Below, in pieces: positions 16,485 to 27,445 of a DNA stretch of 64,000 nucleotides. The DNA comes from Robertmurraya kyonggiensis (GTDB lineage: Bacteria; Bacillota; Bacilli; Bacillales; Cytobacillaceae), in assembly GCF_005116465.1 (NCBI RefSeq), contig NZ_SWBM01000001.1, positions 1,240,001 to 1,304,000 on the forward strand. Reading direction: 5' to 3'. The position numbers were made by a program, and so were the translations under genes. Numbering within the stretch: position 1 is the first letter of the stretch; each line of letters starts with the position of its first letter. The notes under the pieces were generated by a model that saw only the letters and a program-made list of their open reading frames with translations, made no database searches and had not been told where the DNA came from.

Positions 16485-16836
16485 GAGGGAATCTTGGTTT
16501 GTTCTAGAAATGGGTAATTGAAAACTCTTGTTTCCCATTTGAAAGGTGAAACTAGTAATCTAATAGAATTTGAATGATAAAATCAACCAGAAAAGAGAGA
16601 ATAGTGTCAACCGACTTACTTTTCATTGACAGAATCATAGTGTAGAGGCGATATTAGTCAATCAAACGTGTTTTCATATAGAGGTTCATATAGAAAAGAC
16701 TCATAGTCGAAAAGAGCTTAATACCCATTTTTCAAAAATGTCTCCACTAAAATACAACGCTTTCATGAAAACGCTATATTTTTATTTCGGTTTCATTGTA
16801 TGATAGATTTAGAATATTTCGATAGGGTGGAATAGA
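16485..16836. other. Intergenic region upstream of the GntR gene
   Basis: About 350 bases without a gene, divergent between the thiamine operon and the sugar operon. Contents seen: two direct copies of TTCATATAGA (16673-16682, 16685-16694), a cre-like box at 16766-16779 and a possible -10 TATGAT (16799-16804). A TTGACA at 16626-16631 has no good -10. The reverse complement TCTATATG of the repeat core also occurs in the operator at 19.77 kb. Confidence 0.5.
16766..16779 (+). promoter_or_regulatory. cre-like catabolite repression site
   Basis: TGAAAACGCTATAT agrees with the CcpA cre consensus TGWAARCGNTNWCW at 13 of 14 positions. It lies 57 bases before the GntR start, near the putative promoter, so CcpA repression of the sugar operon is plausible. 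Confidence 0.65.
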
Positions 16837-17553
16837 TTGAAGACAAAATACGAAATCATTTCTACAGAGATGAGAAAAAGAATTAGAGAAAAGGCTTACT
16901 CCATCGAGCATCCCATTCCTGATGAGATTTCTTTGGCAAAAGAATTCAATTGTAGCCGCATGACGATGAAGAAAGCGCTTGATATTTTAGTGTTAGAAGG
17001 CTTGCTTTATCGTAAACGAGGTCATGGTACCTTCATTGTTCAATCAGCGTTCAACGGTGGAATAGTCAATGTTGAAAGTAACGAAATGCTTGGTTTTTCT
17101 AAGCTTCTAGAGAATAAGAATGTAAAAAGTAAAGTAATTTCGTTTCAAGTACAATTTCCAACTGAAGAAGTTTCCATCCATTTAGCAATAGATAAGAATA
17201 CACCAGTCTATGCTATCGCTCGAGTCCGACTCGTAGATAATGAGCCTTATGTTTTAGAAAGAACATACATGCCTACAACGATTATTCCAGGAATTAATGA
17301 TGAAGTTCTTAATGGTTCTATTTATTCATATATTAATGACCACCTAGGATTAACCATTGCAGGTTCGCATCGGAAAATTAGAGCTTGTAAATCCAATGAA
17401 TTCGATCGGGAGCATTTGATCTGCGAATCAGATGACCCGATTCTAGAAGTCGAGCATGTGGGGTTCCTCAATAATGGATTACCATTTGAATATTCTTTTT
17501 CGCGTCATCGCTATGATAAGTTCGAAATCACCACAATTAATATAAGACGATGA
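16837..17553 (+). CDS. GntR-family transcriptional regulator (HutC/UTRA type)
   Basis: A 238-residue repressor-type protein: winged helix at ~1-70 (EISLAKEFNCSRMTMKKALD, then LLYRKRGHGTFI) and a UTRA effector domain at ~90-235. Starts at TTG after AGGGTGG. It is followed 16 bases later by the fructokinase gene, so it probably controls this sugar operon and perhaps the GH1 operon at 19.8 kb. The ligand is likely a phosphosugar, as in GmuR-type proteins. Candidate binding sites are the TTCATATAGA repeats upstream and the inverted repeat at 19735-19784; both are inferences. Confidence 0.88.
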   Translation: MKTKYEIISTEMRKRIREKAYSIEHPIPDEISLAKEFNCSRMTMKKALDILVLEGLLYRKRGHGTFIVQSAFNGGIVNVESNEMLGFSKLLENKNVKSKVISFQVQFPTEEVSIHLAIDKNTPVYAIARVRLVDNEPYVLERTYMPTTIIPGINDEVLNGSIYSYINDHLGLTIAGSHRKIRACKSNEFDREHLICESDDPILEVEHVGFLNNGLPFEYSFSRHRYDKFEITTINIRR

Positions 17554-17569
17554 GTTTGGAGGAATGACA

Positions 17570-18451
17570 ATGTTAGGGGCAATTGAAGCAGGAGGTACGA
17601 AATTTGTATGTGCGGTAGGAGACGCTGAAGGGAATATTTTCGAGCGTATTCAAATACCTACAACCGTACCTGAAGAAACGATGGTGGAAGTTATCGCTTT
17701 TTTTCAAAAATATCCACTTGAGTCCATGGGAATTGGTTCCTTTGGACCGATTGACGTAAACCAAGAAAGTCCAACCTACGGCTATATTACATCCACACCG
17801 AAAACTGCCTGGAAAAACTATCCGTTTGTTCAAGCAATCAAAGATGCGTTCGATATGCCAGTTGGTTTTAATACAGATGTAAACGCTGCCGCATTAGGGG
17901 AAGCGAAACTAGGGGCTGCAAAAGGTTTAGATAGCTGTCTTTATATAACCGTTGGCACAGGCATTGGTGCTGGTGCAGTCGTACAAGGCAAGATTCTTCA
18001 AGGCTTAACTCATCCTGAAATGGGGCATATTTTAGTCCGCCGTCATTCAGAGGACCAATATGCAGGAAAATGTCCGTATCACAAGGATTGTTTAGAAGGA
18101 CTTGCTGCTGGACCAGCTATTGAGGAACGATGGGGCGAAAAAGGGATTCAGCTTTCCAATCGTGAGGAAGTTTGGAATCTAGAAGCCTATTATATTGCTC
18201 AAGCCTTGATGCAATATATCTTAATACTATCACCGAAAAAAATCATTCTCGGCGGTGGAGTCATGAAACAAAAACAAGTATTTTCATATATTCATAAGCA
18301 TTTACTAGAGTTCGGAAATGGTTACGTAGAACTTCCTGAGCTTTCCGATTATATCGTGAGTCCTGGTCTAGGAGACAATGCAGGAATTACCGGTTCCCTA
18401 ATGCTTGCACAAGAAGAACTACTTTCTAAGCAAACGCTACAAAACTCATAA
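17570..18451 (+). CDS. ROK-family fructokinase
   Basis: Phosphorylates fructose (or mannose) to the 6-phosphate. About 293 residues with the ROK ATP-binding start GAIEAGGTKFVCAVG, the fold motif VGTGIGAGAVVQGK and a zinc site GKCPYHKDCLEGLA with a preceding histidine. ATG at 17570 is chosen over 17564 because it is seven bases from GGAGG. Resembles B. subtilis GmuE/YdhR. The gntR-fructokinase-mannose-6-phosphate isomerase order mirrors the gmuR-gmuE-gmuF part of the glucomannan operon, suggesting manno-configured sugars. Confidence 0.9.
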   Translation: MLGAIEAGGTKFVCAVGDAEGNIFERIQIPTTVPEETMVEVIAFFQKYPLESMGIGSFGPIDVNQESPTYGYITSTPKTAWKNYPFVQAIKDAFDMPVGFNTDVNAAALGEAKLGAAKGLDSCLYITVGTGIGAGAVVQGKILQGLTHPEMGHILVRRHSEDQYAGKCPYHKDCLEGLAAGPAIEERWGEKGIQLSNREEVWNLEAYYIAQALMQYILILSPKKIILGGGVMKQKQVFSYIHKHLLEFGNGYVELPELSDYIVSPGLGDNAGITGSLMLAQEELLSKQTLQNS

Positions 18452-18466
18452 ATGGAGGTCGTCATC

Positions 18467-19411
18467 TTGGAACCTTTATTTTTACAACCAGTGTTTAAAG
18501 AAAGAATATGGGGTGGCACCACTTTAAGAGATGGATTTGGCTATGAAATACCAAACGACAAAACCGGCGAATGCTGGGCAATTTCTGCTCATCCAAATGG
18601 TCCTTCTGTTATTAAGTATGGTCCGTACGCAGGCATGTCACTGGACAAACTTTGGAAGGAACAGCCACAATTATTCGGAAATCCGAAGGAAGAAGGGTTT
18701 CCACTTTTAACAAAAATCTTGGATGCTAATATGGACCTTTCCGTTCAAGTTCATCCTGATGATTCTTTCGCAAAAGTAAATGAAAACGGTGAACTCGGAA
18801 AAACCGAATGCTGGTACATCATCGACTGTAAAGAAGGGGCAGAAATGATACTCGGACACACGGCCCAAACAAAAGAAGAATTTGTTAAGATGATCAATGA
18901 AAGAAAATGGAACGACCTTCTTCAACGTGTCAAAATCAAGCCAGGCGACTTTTTCTACGTTCCAAGTGGTACAATTCACGCGCTATGCGAAGGTGCGCTT
19001 GTATTAGAAACACAACAAAGCTCTGATACGACTTATCGTGTTTATGATTACGATCGCCGTGATGACCAAGGGAAATTACGCGATCTGCATTTAGACAAAG
19101 CGATTGAGGTTACAACAATTCCACATCAGGCAGCTTCTATCAAACCGACTATCGAAACAAAAGAGGATGCAACGATTACAACCTATGTTCAATCAGAGTA
19201 CTTTTCAGTATGTAAATGGGACGTAAATGGGACAACATCATTCAATTATAACGATCACTATTTGCTTCTTAGCGTTTTAAATGGAAAAGGGTCTCTTAAG
19301 CATGGCGTTAACAGCTATTCCTTAAAGAAGGGAGTACATCTGATTGTTCCTATTGGTATGGGTGAATTTGAATTAGAAGGTGATTGCCAGGTCATCGTTT
19401 CACACGCTTAA
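18467..19411 (+). CDS. manA: Mannose-6-phosphate isomerase
   Basis: Interconverts mannose-6-phosphate and fructose-6-phosphate. About 314 residues, class I cupin type, with the metal site QVHPDDSFA near residue 95, GKTECWYII, and PSGTIHALCEGALVLE. Start is TTG at 18467 behind GGAGGTC; the ATG at 18452 overlaps that ribosome site. It lies 15 bases after the fructokinase gene. B. subtilis carries ManA, GmuF and Pmi paralogues; the context favours a GmuF-like role. Confidence 0.93.
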   Translation: MEPLFLQPVFKERIWGGTTLRDGFGYEIPNDKTGECWAISAHPNGPSVIKYGPYAGMSLDKLWKEQPQLFGNPKEEGFPLLTKILDANMDLSVQVHPDDSFAKVNENGELGKTECWYIIDCKEGAEMILGHTAQTKEEFVKMINERKWNDLLQRVKIKPGDFFYVPSGTIHALCEGALVLETQQSSDTTYRVYDYDRRDDQGKLRDLHLDKAIEVTTIPHQAASIKPTIETKEDATITTYVQSEYFSVCKWDVNGTTSFNYNDHYLLLSVLNGKGSLKHGVNSYSLKKGVHLIVPIGMGEFELEGDCQVIVSHA

Positions 19412-19455
19412 TCCACAAAGCTTAGAAAATCCTAATGAGATAAATTTTATGACTA

Positions 19456-19500
19456 TAAAAAACGAGTTTGGAATCAAAATGATTTTAACTCGTTTTCTTT
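19456..19500 (+). terminator. Terminator of the gntR-fructokinase-manA operon
   Basis: AAAACGAGTT and AACTCGTTTT are inverted (10 bp) around a ~19-base loop, followed by a T-rich stretch. The loop is long, so confidence is moderate. Confidence 0.65.
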
Positions 19501-19734
19501 TATTATCCAATAGTTCCTTTGTACAAAACGGATCCCACTCGTTTTTTATGGGTGATGAAGAACAAGTAGACTTTATCATGACTAAAACTATAATCTAATA
19601 TTTTGGATTAGACGAACTCACCTTTTTTGATGTTCTAAAAAATCATCAAAATCGAATTCTCATATCCATACTTTGGTAAATTAACACCAGCATTTATCGA
19701 TAAGAATATTTCTTCAAAGATAGGTAATTGGATT
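19501..19734. other. Intergenic region with no recognised gene
   Basis: Between the manA terminator and the GH1 operator. Only a weak 6-bp inverted repeat TCTAAT/ATTAGA (19594-19612) is seen; short open frames here have no ribosome site. Confidence 0.4.
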
Positions 19735-19798
19735 ATTCTATCTATGTCTATACGCATAAATGCAAAAGTATAGACATATAGAATAAGGGGTTTATAAT
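19735..19798 (+). promoter_or_regulatory. Operator-promoter of the beta-glycoside operon
   Basis: Inverted repeat TATGTCTATAC (19743-19753) / GTATAGACATA (19768-19778), 11-bp perfect arms, extended by ATTCTA (19735-19740) and TAGAAT (19779-19784). The right arm covers a -35 TAGACA (19771-19776); 16 bases on is a consensus -10 TATAAT (19793-19798). Each half contains GTnTAnAC, a form seen in GntR/HutC operators. Confidence 0.7.
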
Positions 19799-19827
19799 AA
19801 GAATGTAAGCGTACCAATTTTTAGTGA

Positions 19828-21285
<1,458 letters not shown>

Positions 21286-21293
21286 ACATATTG

Positions 21294-21324
21294 AACCCTC
21301 TCATCATGTGAGGGGGTTTTATTT
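21294..21324 (+). terminator. Terminator after the first GH1 gene
   Basis: AACCCTCTCA / TGAGGGGGTT stem (one G-T pair) with a 5-base loop followed by TTATTTT. Confidence 0.85.
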
Positions 21325-21360
21325 TAGTACTTAATTAATATCACAATGGCTCATTTCTAG

Positions 21361-21409
21361 TTAAAAAACGAACTTTACGATACTGGATATTAAATTGTTC
21401 GTTTTTTAA
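21361..21409. other. 13-bp inverted repeat before the HAD gene
   Basis: TTAAAAAACGAAC (21361-21373) and GTTCGTTTTTTAA (21397-21409) are perfect inverted copies around 23 bases. It could be a second terminator or an operator; it directly precedes the HAD-GH1-MFS-AKR gene run. Confidence 0.6.
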
Positions 21410-21455
21410 TTTACCTTCATAGATTGTGACTTTTTACTTTTGAAAGGGCAGATAA

Positions 21456-22232
21456 ATGGATAAAAAATTAATATTCTTTGATATTGATGGAACACTTTTA
21501 GACCATGACAAGCAATTGCCTAAGTCTACAAAGCTAGCAATTGAAAAACTACAAGAATTAGGGCATGAACTTGCCATAGCGACTGGGCGAGCACCATTTA
21601 TGTTTGAAGAACTCCGAGAAGAATTAGGCATTCATACATATGTAGGACTAAACGGACAATATGTTGTTCACAACAATCAGGTCGTTTATGAGCATCCTCT
21701 CGATATCGAAGAACTTCATCGCTATTCAGCATTTGCTGACGAATTAGATCATCCACTCATCTTTGAAAATCATGAACAAATGTATAGCACGAAGGAAGCG
21801 AATCTGTATGTAGACGAAGGTATCGGTTCCTTTAAATTAAAGGTCGCACCGATCTATGAACCAAATTCCTTTCGAGAACGAAAAATCTATCAATCTTTGC
21901 TTTTCTGTACAGAAGAACATGAGTCGCTATACCATTCTAAGTTTCAAAAATTGAAGTTTGTCAGATTTCATGAGTATGCGGTCGATGTCCTTCCAGCAGA
22001 CGGCTCTAAGGCAAAAGGGATCGAAGTATTGATCAATCATTTACAAATTCCGATGAAAAATGTCTATGCTTTTGGCGATGCCTTGAACGATATGGAAATG
22101 ATGACATTCGTCGAAAATAGTGTCGCGATGGGAAATGCCATCGATGAAGTGAAACAGGTGGCAAAATATGTGACTACAGCTGTTGACGAGGATGGGATTT
22201 TAAAAGGATTAGAGTTAGTCGGGATCTTATAA
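21456..22232 (+). CDS. HAD-superfamily Cof-type phosphatase
   Basis: Sugar-phosphate or nucleotide phosphatase of the HAD IIB (Cof) group. 258 residues with motif I FFDIDGTLLD at the N terminus, IATGRAP (motif II), a lysine in DGSKAKGIEVL (motif III) and GDALNDMEMM (motif IV). Ribosome site AAAGGG. Leads the HAD-GH1-MFS-AKR series with 20 bases to the next gene. It might dephosphorylate a phosphosugar released in the pathway; substrate is not inferable from sequence. Confidence 0.9.
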   Translation: MDKKLIFFDIDGTLLDHDKQLPKSTKLAIEKLQELGHELAIATGRAPFMFEELREELGIHTYVGLNGQYVVHNNQVVYEHPLDIEELHRYSAFADELDHPLIFENHEQMYSTKEANLYVDEGIGSFKLKVAPIYEPNSFRERKIYQSLLFCTEEHESLYHSKFQKLKFVRFHEYAVDVLPADGSKAKGIEVLINHLQIPMKNVYAFGDALNDMEMMTFVENSVAMGNAIDEVKQVAKYVTTAVDEDGILKGLELVGIL

Positions 22233-22252
22233 TCGAGAGGAGTATGAGGTAG

Positions 22253-23608
<1,356 letters not shown>

Positions 23609-23630
23609 GTTCTTCCCAAAGGAGTTCATT

Positions 23631-24860
23631 ATGAAACAGAAAATACTATTTATCTGGAAAATCCCTTCATTTCCAGTGCTATTCTTGATTAACACGATTT
23701 TTGGTTTATCGATGTCCTTTTTTGCTCCGTTTTCGTCATTGTTTGGAATTGACGAAGTTGGGATGAGTAATGCGAGTTTCGGAATCTTTATGACGGTTAT
23801 GGCTATAGGTGGCGTGACCATCAGTAGCTATATCGCAAAACGGTCTGATACGAAAACAAGTCGGAGAAAGCTGTTGATGATCACCTCCATCACAGGAGTA
23901 CTCGGATATACAGGTTTTGCTTTTATCCGCGATTATTTCACCCTAATGGTGGTAGCTTTCATTCTACTTGGAACAACAGCAGCTGCTGTTCCACAGTTGT
24001 GGGCGTATGCAAGAGACGCTTTAAAGGCAGCGGAAGTTCCAGGGAAAGATACACCTTTTATCATGAACGTCCTGCGTATGTTCTTCGCTTTAGCATGGAC
24101 GGTTGGGCCAGCACTAGGTGCATGGTTACTTGTCGCTGTTGACTTTAAAGGATTATTTCTATTTGCAGCAGCTGGTTATTCTCTAGCCTTTTTAACTATC
24201 GTTTTTTCTTTAAAAGAGTTAGAACAACAACCAAGTGTAGCGAAAACATCTTTAGCAGTTAAAAATCATATAACCAAACCTCATATTTTTGCTTATCTTG
24301 CAGCAGCTTTGTTACTAGCTGCAGCCACTTCCATCCATATGCTCAACGTGCCACAATTGGTGACGAAAGTATTGGGTGGAACAGAAATGGATGTAGGGGT
24401 TATATTTAGCGTACCACCGATTTTTGAAGTGCCATTTATGATTATTCTTGGCATCATCGCCACCAAAATGGATAATGGTAAACTCGTAAAAATCGGCTTC
24501 GGTATTGCGTTTACTTATTTTCTTCTATTCAGTTTTGTCTCAGAAACATGGCAAATCTATCCGTTGCAAATTTTAAGCGCTGCACAGGTGTCGATTACAT
24601 CTGGAATTGCAGTTTCGTATTTTCAAGATTTTATCCCAGAAGCACAAGGAACCGCAACAACATTATATATGAATGCGACTCAAATTGGTCAAACAGTCGG
24701 ATATCTACTTTTTGGTTTCCTTTCAGAGTTCATTCATTATGATAATCTTGTTCTGATTTATGCTTTGCTTGTGGGTATTGGATTACTATTCCTAGTCCTT
24801 TTAGGAAAGCAAAAGGTTACACTACCACCTCCAAAAATAAATGAAATGGGGATGAAATGA
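23631..24860 (+). CDS. MFS transporter of the sugar efflux (Set) type
   Basis: Twelve-segment major facilitator of about 409 residues. The region PFIMNVLRMFFALAWTVGPALG and the two-half architecture resemble the SetA/B/C sugar efflux family. Start is MKQKILFIW at 23631 behind AAAGGAG; an in-frame extension into the GH1 gene is rejected. Its stop overlaps the start of the aldo/keto reductase. It may export non-metabolisable sugars or import a glycoside; direction cannot be read from sequence. Confidence 0.8.
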   Translation: MKQKILFIWKIPSFPVLFLINTIFGLSMSFFAPFSSLFGIDEVGMSNASFGIFMTVMAIGGVTISSYIAKRSDTKTSRRKLLMITSITGVLGYTGFAFIRDYFTLMVVAFILLGTTAAAVPQLWAYARDALKAAEVPGKDTPFIMNVLRMFFALAWTVGPALGAWLLVAVDFKGLFLFAAAGYSLAFLTIVFSLKELEQQPSVAKTSLAVKNHITKPHIFAYLAAALLLAAATSIHMLNVPQLVTKVLGGTEMDVGVIFSVPPIFEVPFMIILGIIATKMDNGKLVKIGFGIAFTYFLLFSFVSETWQIYPLQILSAAQVSITSGIAVSYFQDFIPEAQGTATTLYMNATQIGQTVGYLLFGFLSEFIHYDNLVLIYALLVGIGLLFLVLLGKQKVTLPPPKINEMGMK

Positions 24861-25852
24861 TGGTTTATCAAGCTGATGATAATCGTTATAAGACAATGAA
24901 ATATAATCGGACTGGTCGTTCTGGACTTTTACTTCCAGCCATTTCTCTTGGACTTTGGCATAATTTCGGTGGGGTCGACACATATGAAAACGGCCGTGCC
25001 ATGTTAAGAAGAGCGTTCGATCTTGGCATCACACATTTTGACTTAGCCAACAATTATGGCCCACCAGCAGGTTCAGCAGAAGAAATGTTTGGACAAATGT
25101 TAAAAACCGATTTTGCTCCATATCGTGATGAAATGATTATTTCTTCTAAGGCTGGTTATTATATGTGGCCAGGACCATATGGAGAATGGGGTTCTAGAAA
25201 ATACTTGATTGCTAGTCTTGATCAAAGTTTAAAACGCATGGGCTTAGACTATGTAGATATATTTTACTCGCATCGCCCTGATCCGAATACACCATTAGAG
25301 GAGACGATGGGAGCATTGGATACTATCGTGCGTCAAGGGAAAGCGTTATATGTTGGAATTTCTAGCTATAGTGCAGAGCAAACAGCAGAGGCGATTGAAA
25401 TTATGAATCGACTAGGCACTCCACTCGTTATTCATCAACCAAACTATTCGATGTTTAATCGTTGGATCGAAGACGGTTTGCAGAATGTATTAGAGGATAA
25501 TGGAGTAGGTTCTATTGCTTTTTGCCCGTTAGCACAAGGGCTATTAACAAATAAATATTTGAACGGCGTTCCTGAGGAGTCCCGCGCTGCAAAATCAACT
25601 GGGGCTCTTCAGGAGAATCAAGTAACTGCGGAAGTTGTCGGTAAGGTCCAAAAGCTCAATGCTATAGCCGCCGAACGTGGTCAAAGTCTTGCGCAGATGG
25701 CTCTAGCATGGGTATTACGTGGAGAGAAAGTAACCTCTGCGTTGATTGGAGCAAGTAAGGTAAGTCAAATCGAAGAAAACGTGAAGGCCCTAGATAATCT
25801 GCATTTTACGGATGAGGAGCTAATGTTAATCGAAAATATTTTGAATAAATAA
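24857..25852 (+). CDS. Aldo/keto reductase, L-glyceraldehyde-3-phosphate reductase type
   Basis: NADPH-dependent reductase very like E. coli YghZ (GpmR). 331 residues, TIM barrel, with SLGLWHNFGGVDTYEN, the catalytic Asp/Tyr region THFDLANNYGPPAGSAEE, the lysine in ISSKAGYYMWPGPYG, histidine in DIFYSHRPD, and the cofactor-binding end LIGASKVSQIEENVKAL. Two ATG codons overlap the MFS stop (24857, 24860). It is the last gene before a terminator. YghZ detoxifies triose or methylglyoxal-like aldehydes; in this operon its substrate may be a sugar aldehyde. Confidence 0.88.
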   Translation: MMVYQADDNRYKTMKYNRTGRSGLLLPAISLGLWHNFGGVDTYENGRAMLRRAFDLGITHFDLANNYGPPAGSAEEMFGQMLKTDFAPYRDEMIISSKAGYYMWPGPYGEWGSRKYLIASLDQSLKRMGLDYVDIFYSHRPDPNTPLEETMGALDTIVRQGKALYVGISSYSAEQTAEAIEIMNRLGTPLVIHQPNYSMFNRWIEDGLQNVLEDNGVGSIAFCPLAQGLLTNKYLNGVPEESRAAKSTGALQENQVTAEVVGKVQKLNAIAAERGQSLAQMALAWVLRGEKVTSALIGASKVSQIEENVKALDNLHFTDEELMLIENILNK

Positions 25853-25872
25853 CTTAAGTAAACAATGAAGAT

Positions 25873-25903
25873 CAAAGGAATCCGAGTGATGGATTCCTTT
25901 TAT
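25873..25903 (+). terminator. Terminator of the HAD-GH1-MFS-AKR operon
   Basis: AAAGGAATCC (25874-25883) and GGATTCCTTT (25891-25900): 10-bp perfect stem, T-rich tail. Confidence 0.88.
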
Positions 25904-25944
25904 TGACTAGAAAATAATAAAATAGATAAATTTTTACATATACC

Positions 25945-25973
25945 TTGTTATACGAGGTGCATTGTTATACAAT
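25945..25973 (+). promoter_or_regulatory. Promoter with tandem repeats for the PadR cassette
   Basis: -35 TTGTTA (25945-25950), 17-base spacer, -10 TACAAT (25968-25973). Two direct copies of TTGTTATAC (25945-25953, 25962-25970) cover both hexamers, a likely PadR autoregulatory site. Confidence 0.6.
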
Positions 25974-26001
25974 CTATATAGAAAAATATGGAGGTTATTG
26001 G

Positions 26002-26328
26002 ATGGACAGGGAATTGATGAAAGGAAGTATTGACATATTATTGCTTTCATTGTTAGTAGAAAAAGACTGTTATGGTTATGAGATGGCAAAAAAACTAAGA
26101 AATTTAAGTAATGAATCATACAATATGAACGAAGGGACACTCTATCCTGCCTTGCAGCGTTTGGAAAAAAAAAACTATGTGGTTCATTATTGGAGCGAAG
26201 AGTTAGATGGAAAACGTAGAAAGTATTACTCGATAACGGAAGACGGTAAAAGTATCCTAGATGAAAAGCTAAATAGTTGGAAGCAAATAAATCAATTAAT
26301 CAAGAAGACGTTGGGGGAATTGTCGTGA
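26002..26328 (+). CDS. PadR-family transcriptional regulator
   Basis: A 108-residue winged-helix regulator with the PadR hallmarks MKGSIDILLLSLL, YGYEMAKKL and EGTLYPALQRLEKKNYV followed by a wing containing GKRRKYYSITEDG. ATG at 26002 follows GGAGG. It overlaps the next gene by four bases. PadR proteins paired with HAAS-type membrane proteins commonly respond to membrane-active compounds and are autoregulated. Confidence 0.93.
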   Translation: MDRELMKGSIDILLLSLLVEKDCYGYEMAKKLRNLSNESYNMNEGTLYPALQRLEKKNYVVHYWSEELDGKRRKYYSITEDGKSILDEKLNSWKQINQLIKKTLGELS

Positions 26329-26975
26329 AAAAGATCGACAACTATGTCACAAAAATCGTTTCTGGTTTACCAATGGAGCAAGTAGCAAAAGAGGAGTTCA
26401 GGGAAGAACTCACTGCCCACCTTACTGAACACATAAACGAACTTTTGATTAAAGGATATTCAGAAGATGAGGCTATCAGCTATGCTATAAAAAGCTTTGG
26501 TGACCATCAAAAATTAAATCATGAAATGAAAAAATCTATTTTTCCATTTTATAAAATCGTTCGATATGTTTGGTGTACTTTTTTGGTTACAACATTTATT
26601 TGGACGCTCGCATATTACTGGAATGAATTTTACCATCGTCAAATGGGAGATTTTTTTCAGGAAGGTGGCATGCTAGTCTTTCTAATGATTGCTGTTATTT
26701 TAGGAATTTGCGAAGTTGCCTATGAAGCAGCTAGCAAAGAGTATACAACAAAATGGATTACAAACCCTTGGTTTTTCTTTTTGATCCCATCCTTGTTTAT
26801 TACAGGCCTCTTATCCATTTCCTTTTTTCTACATCCTGAAAATTATGTAGACGGATTATGGTTGGATTTGTTTGTGCTACCAATTGGAACAATAGCACAT
26901 CTATTCGCAAGAGGGATCTTTACATTGATGTTTGTTAATAGAAAAAACAAAATAAAAGTAAACATCAGGGGTTGA
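26325..26975 (+). CDS. PadR-linked membrane protein with permease-prefix-like domain
   Basis: About 216 residues, GTG start overlapping the padR stop. Residues 1-75 form a soluble helical domain (VAKEEFREELTAHLTEHINE, then DEAISYAIKSFGD) like the HAAS/permease prefix domain found next to PadR regulators. Residues ~85-205 hold about four membrane segments. It is probably a sensor or effector in the cell membrane. No ABC transporter is attached, unlike many such cassettes. Confidence 0.75.
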   Translation: MKKIDNYVTKIVSGLPMEQVAKEEFREELTAHLTEHINELLIKGYSEDEAISYAIKSFGDHQKLNHEMKKSIFPFYKIVRYVWCTFLVTTFIWTLAYYWNEFYHRQMGDFFQEGGMLVFLMIAVILGICEVAYEAASKEYTTKWITNPWFFFLIPSLFITGLLSISFFLHPENYVDGLWLDLFVLPIGTIAHLFARGIFTLMFVNRKNKIKVNIRG

Positions 26976-26979
26976 GGTA

Positions 26980-27258
26980 GTGAAATTTACTTGGTTCGTT
27001 ACAGTTCTATTAATATTTAATTTCATTTTCATGATACCCTTATTTGAAGAATTAAAAGATGCTTCTGATCCCAATGCAGGCTACTTTACAATGATTTTCA
27101 CACCAATAATATCAATCGTCTCTTGCATTTTGATATTAGGAAAATTACGAAAAGGAATAGATAGAAAAGGGATCTTAATAATGATACTTACATTGAATGT
27201 ATTAATCCTACTTTTTTTAGTCACCTTATTCATTTATGGAGTCTTAATCATGATTTAG
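26980..27258 (+). CDS. Small three-segment membrane protein
   Basis: A 92-residue hydrophobic protein with about three membrane helices, starting at GTG four bases after the previous stop; GAGGT upstream is a reasonable ribosome site. No family recognised. Tight spacing makes it the third member of the PadR cassette. Confidence 0.65.
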   Translation: MKFTWFVTVLLIFNFIFMIPLFEELKDASDPNAGYFTMIFTPIISIVSCILILGKLRKGIDRKGILIMILTLNVLILLFLVTLFIYGVLIMI

Positions 27259-27261
27259 AGG

Positions 27262-27289
27262 GCATTCCTTTTCAAAAGGATTGCTTTTT
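27262..27289 (+). terminator. Terminator of the PadR cassette
   Basis: GCATTCCTTTT / AAAAGGATTGC, 11 positions with one mismatch and a minimal loop, followed by TTTTT. Confidence 0.75.
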
Positions 27290-27445
27290 GTTTTGCCTAA
27301 AGCATTAAAAATAGTTTATTTATTAATAAAAATTTATTGTAAAACGATAAATTATGTGATAAATTCAAGTAGACGAAAATGGTAATCTGCTTTTTGCGAA
27401 AGATTCTTATTCAGAAGTTTGTAATTAAAGTAAGGGGAGTTATTT

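Noticed and set aside
19441-19620. Small gene between manA and the GH1 operator
   Set aside because: Short frames exist but lack ribosome sites and recognisable sequence; the stretch is better explained by a terminator and spacer.
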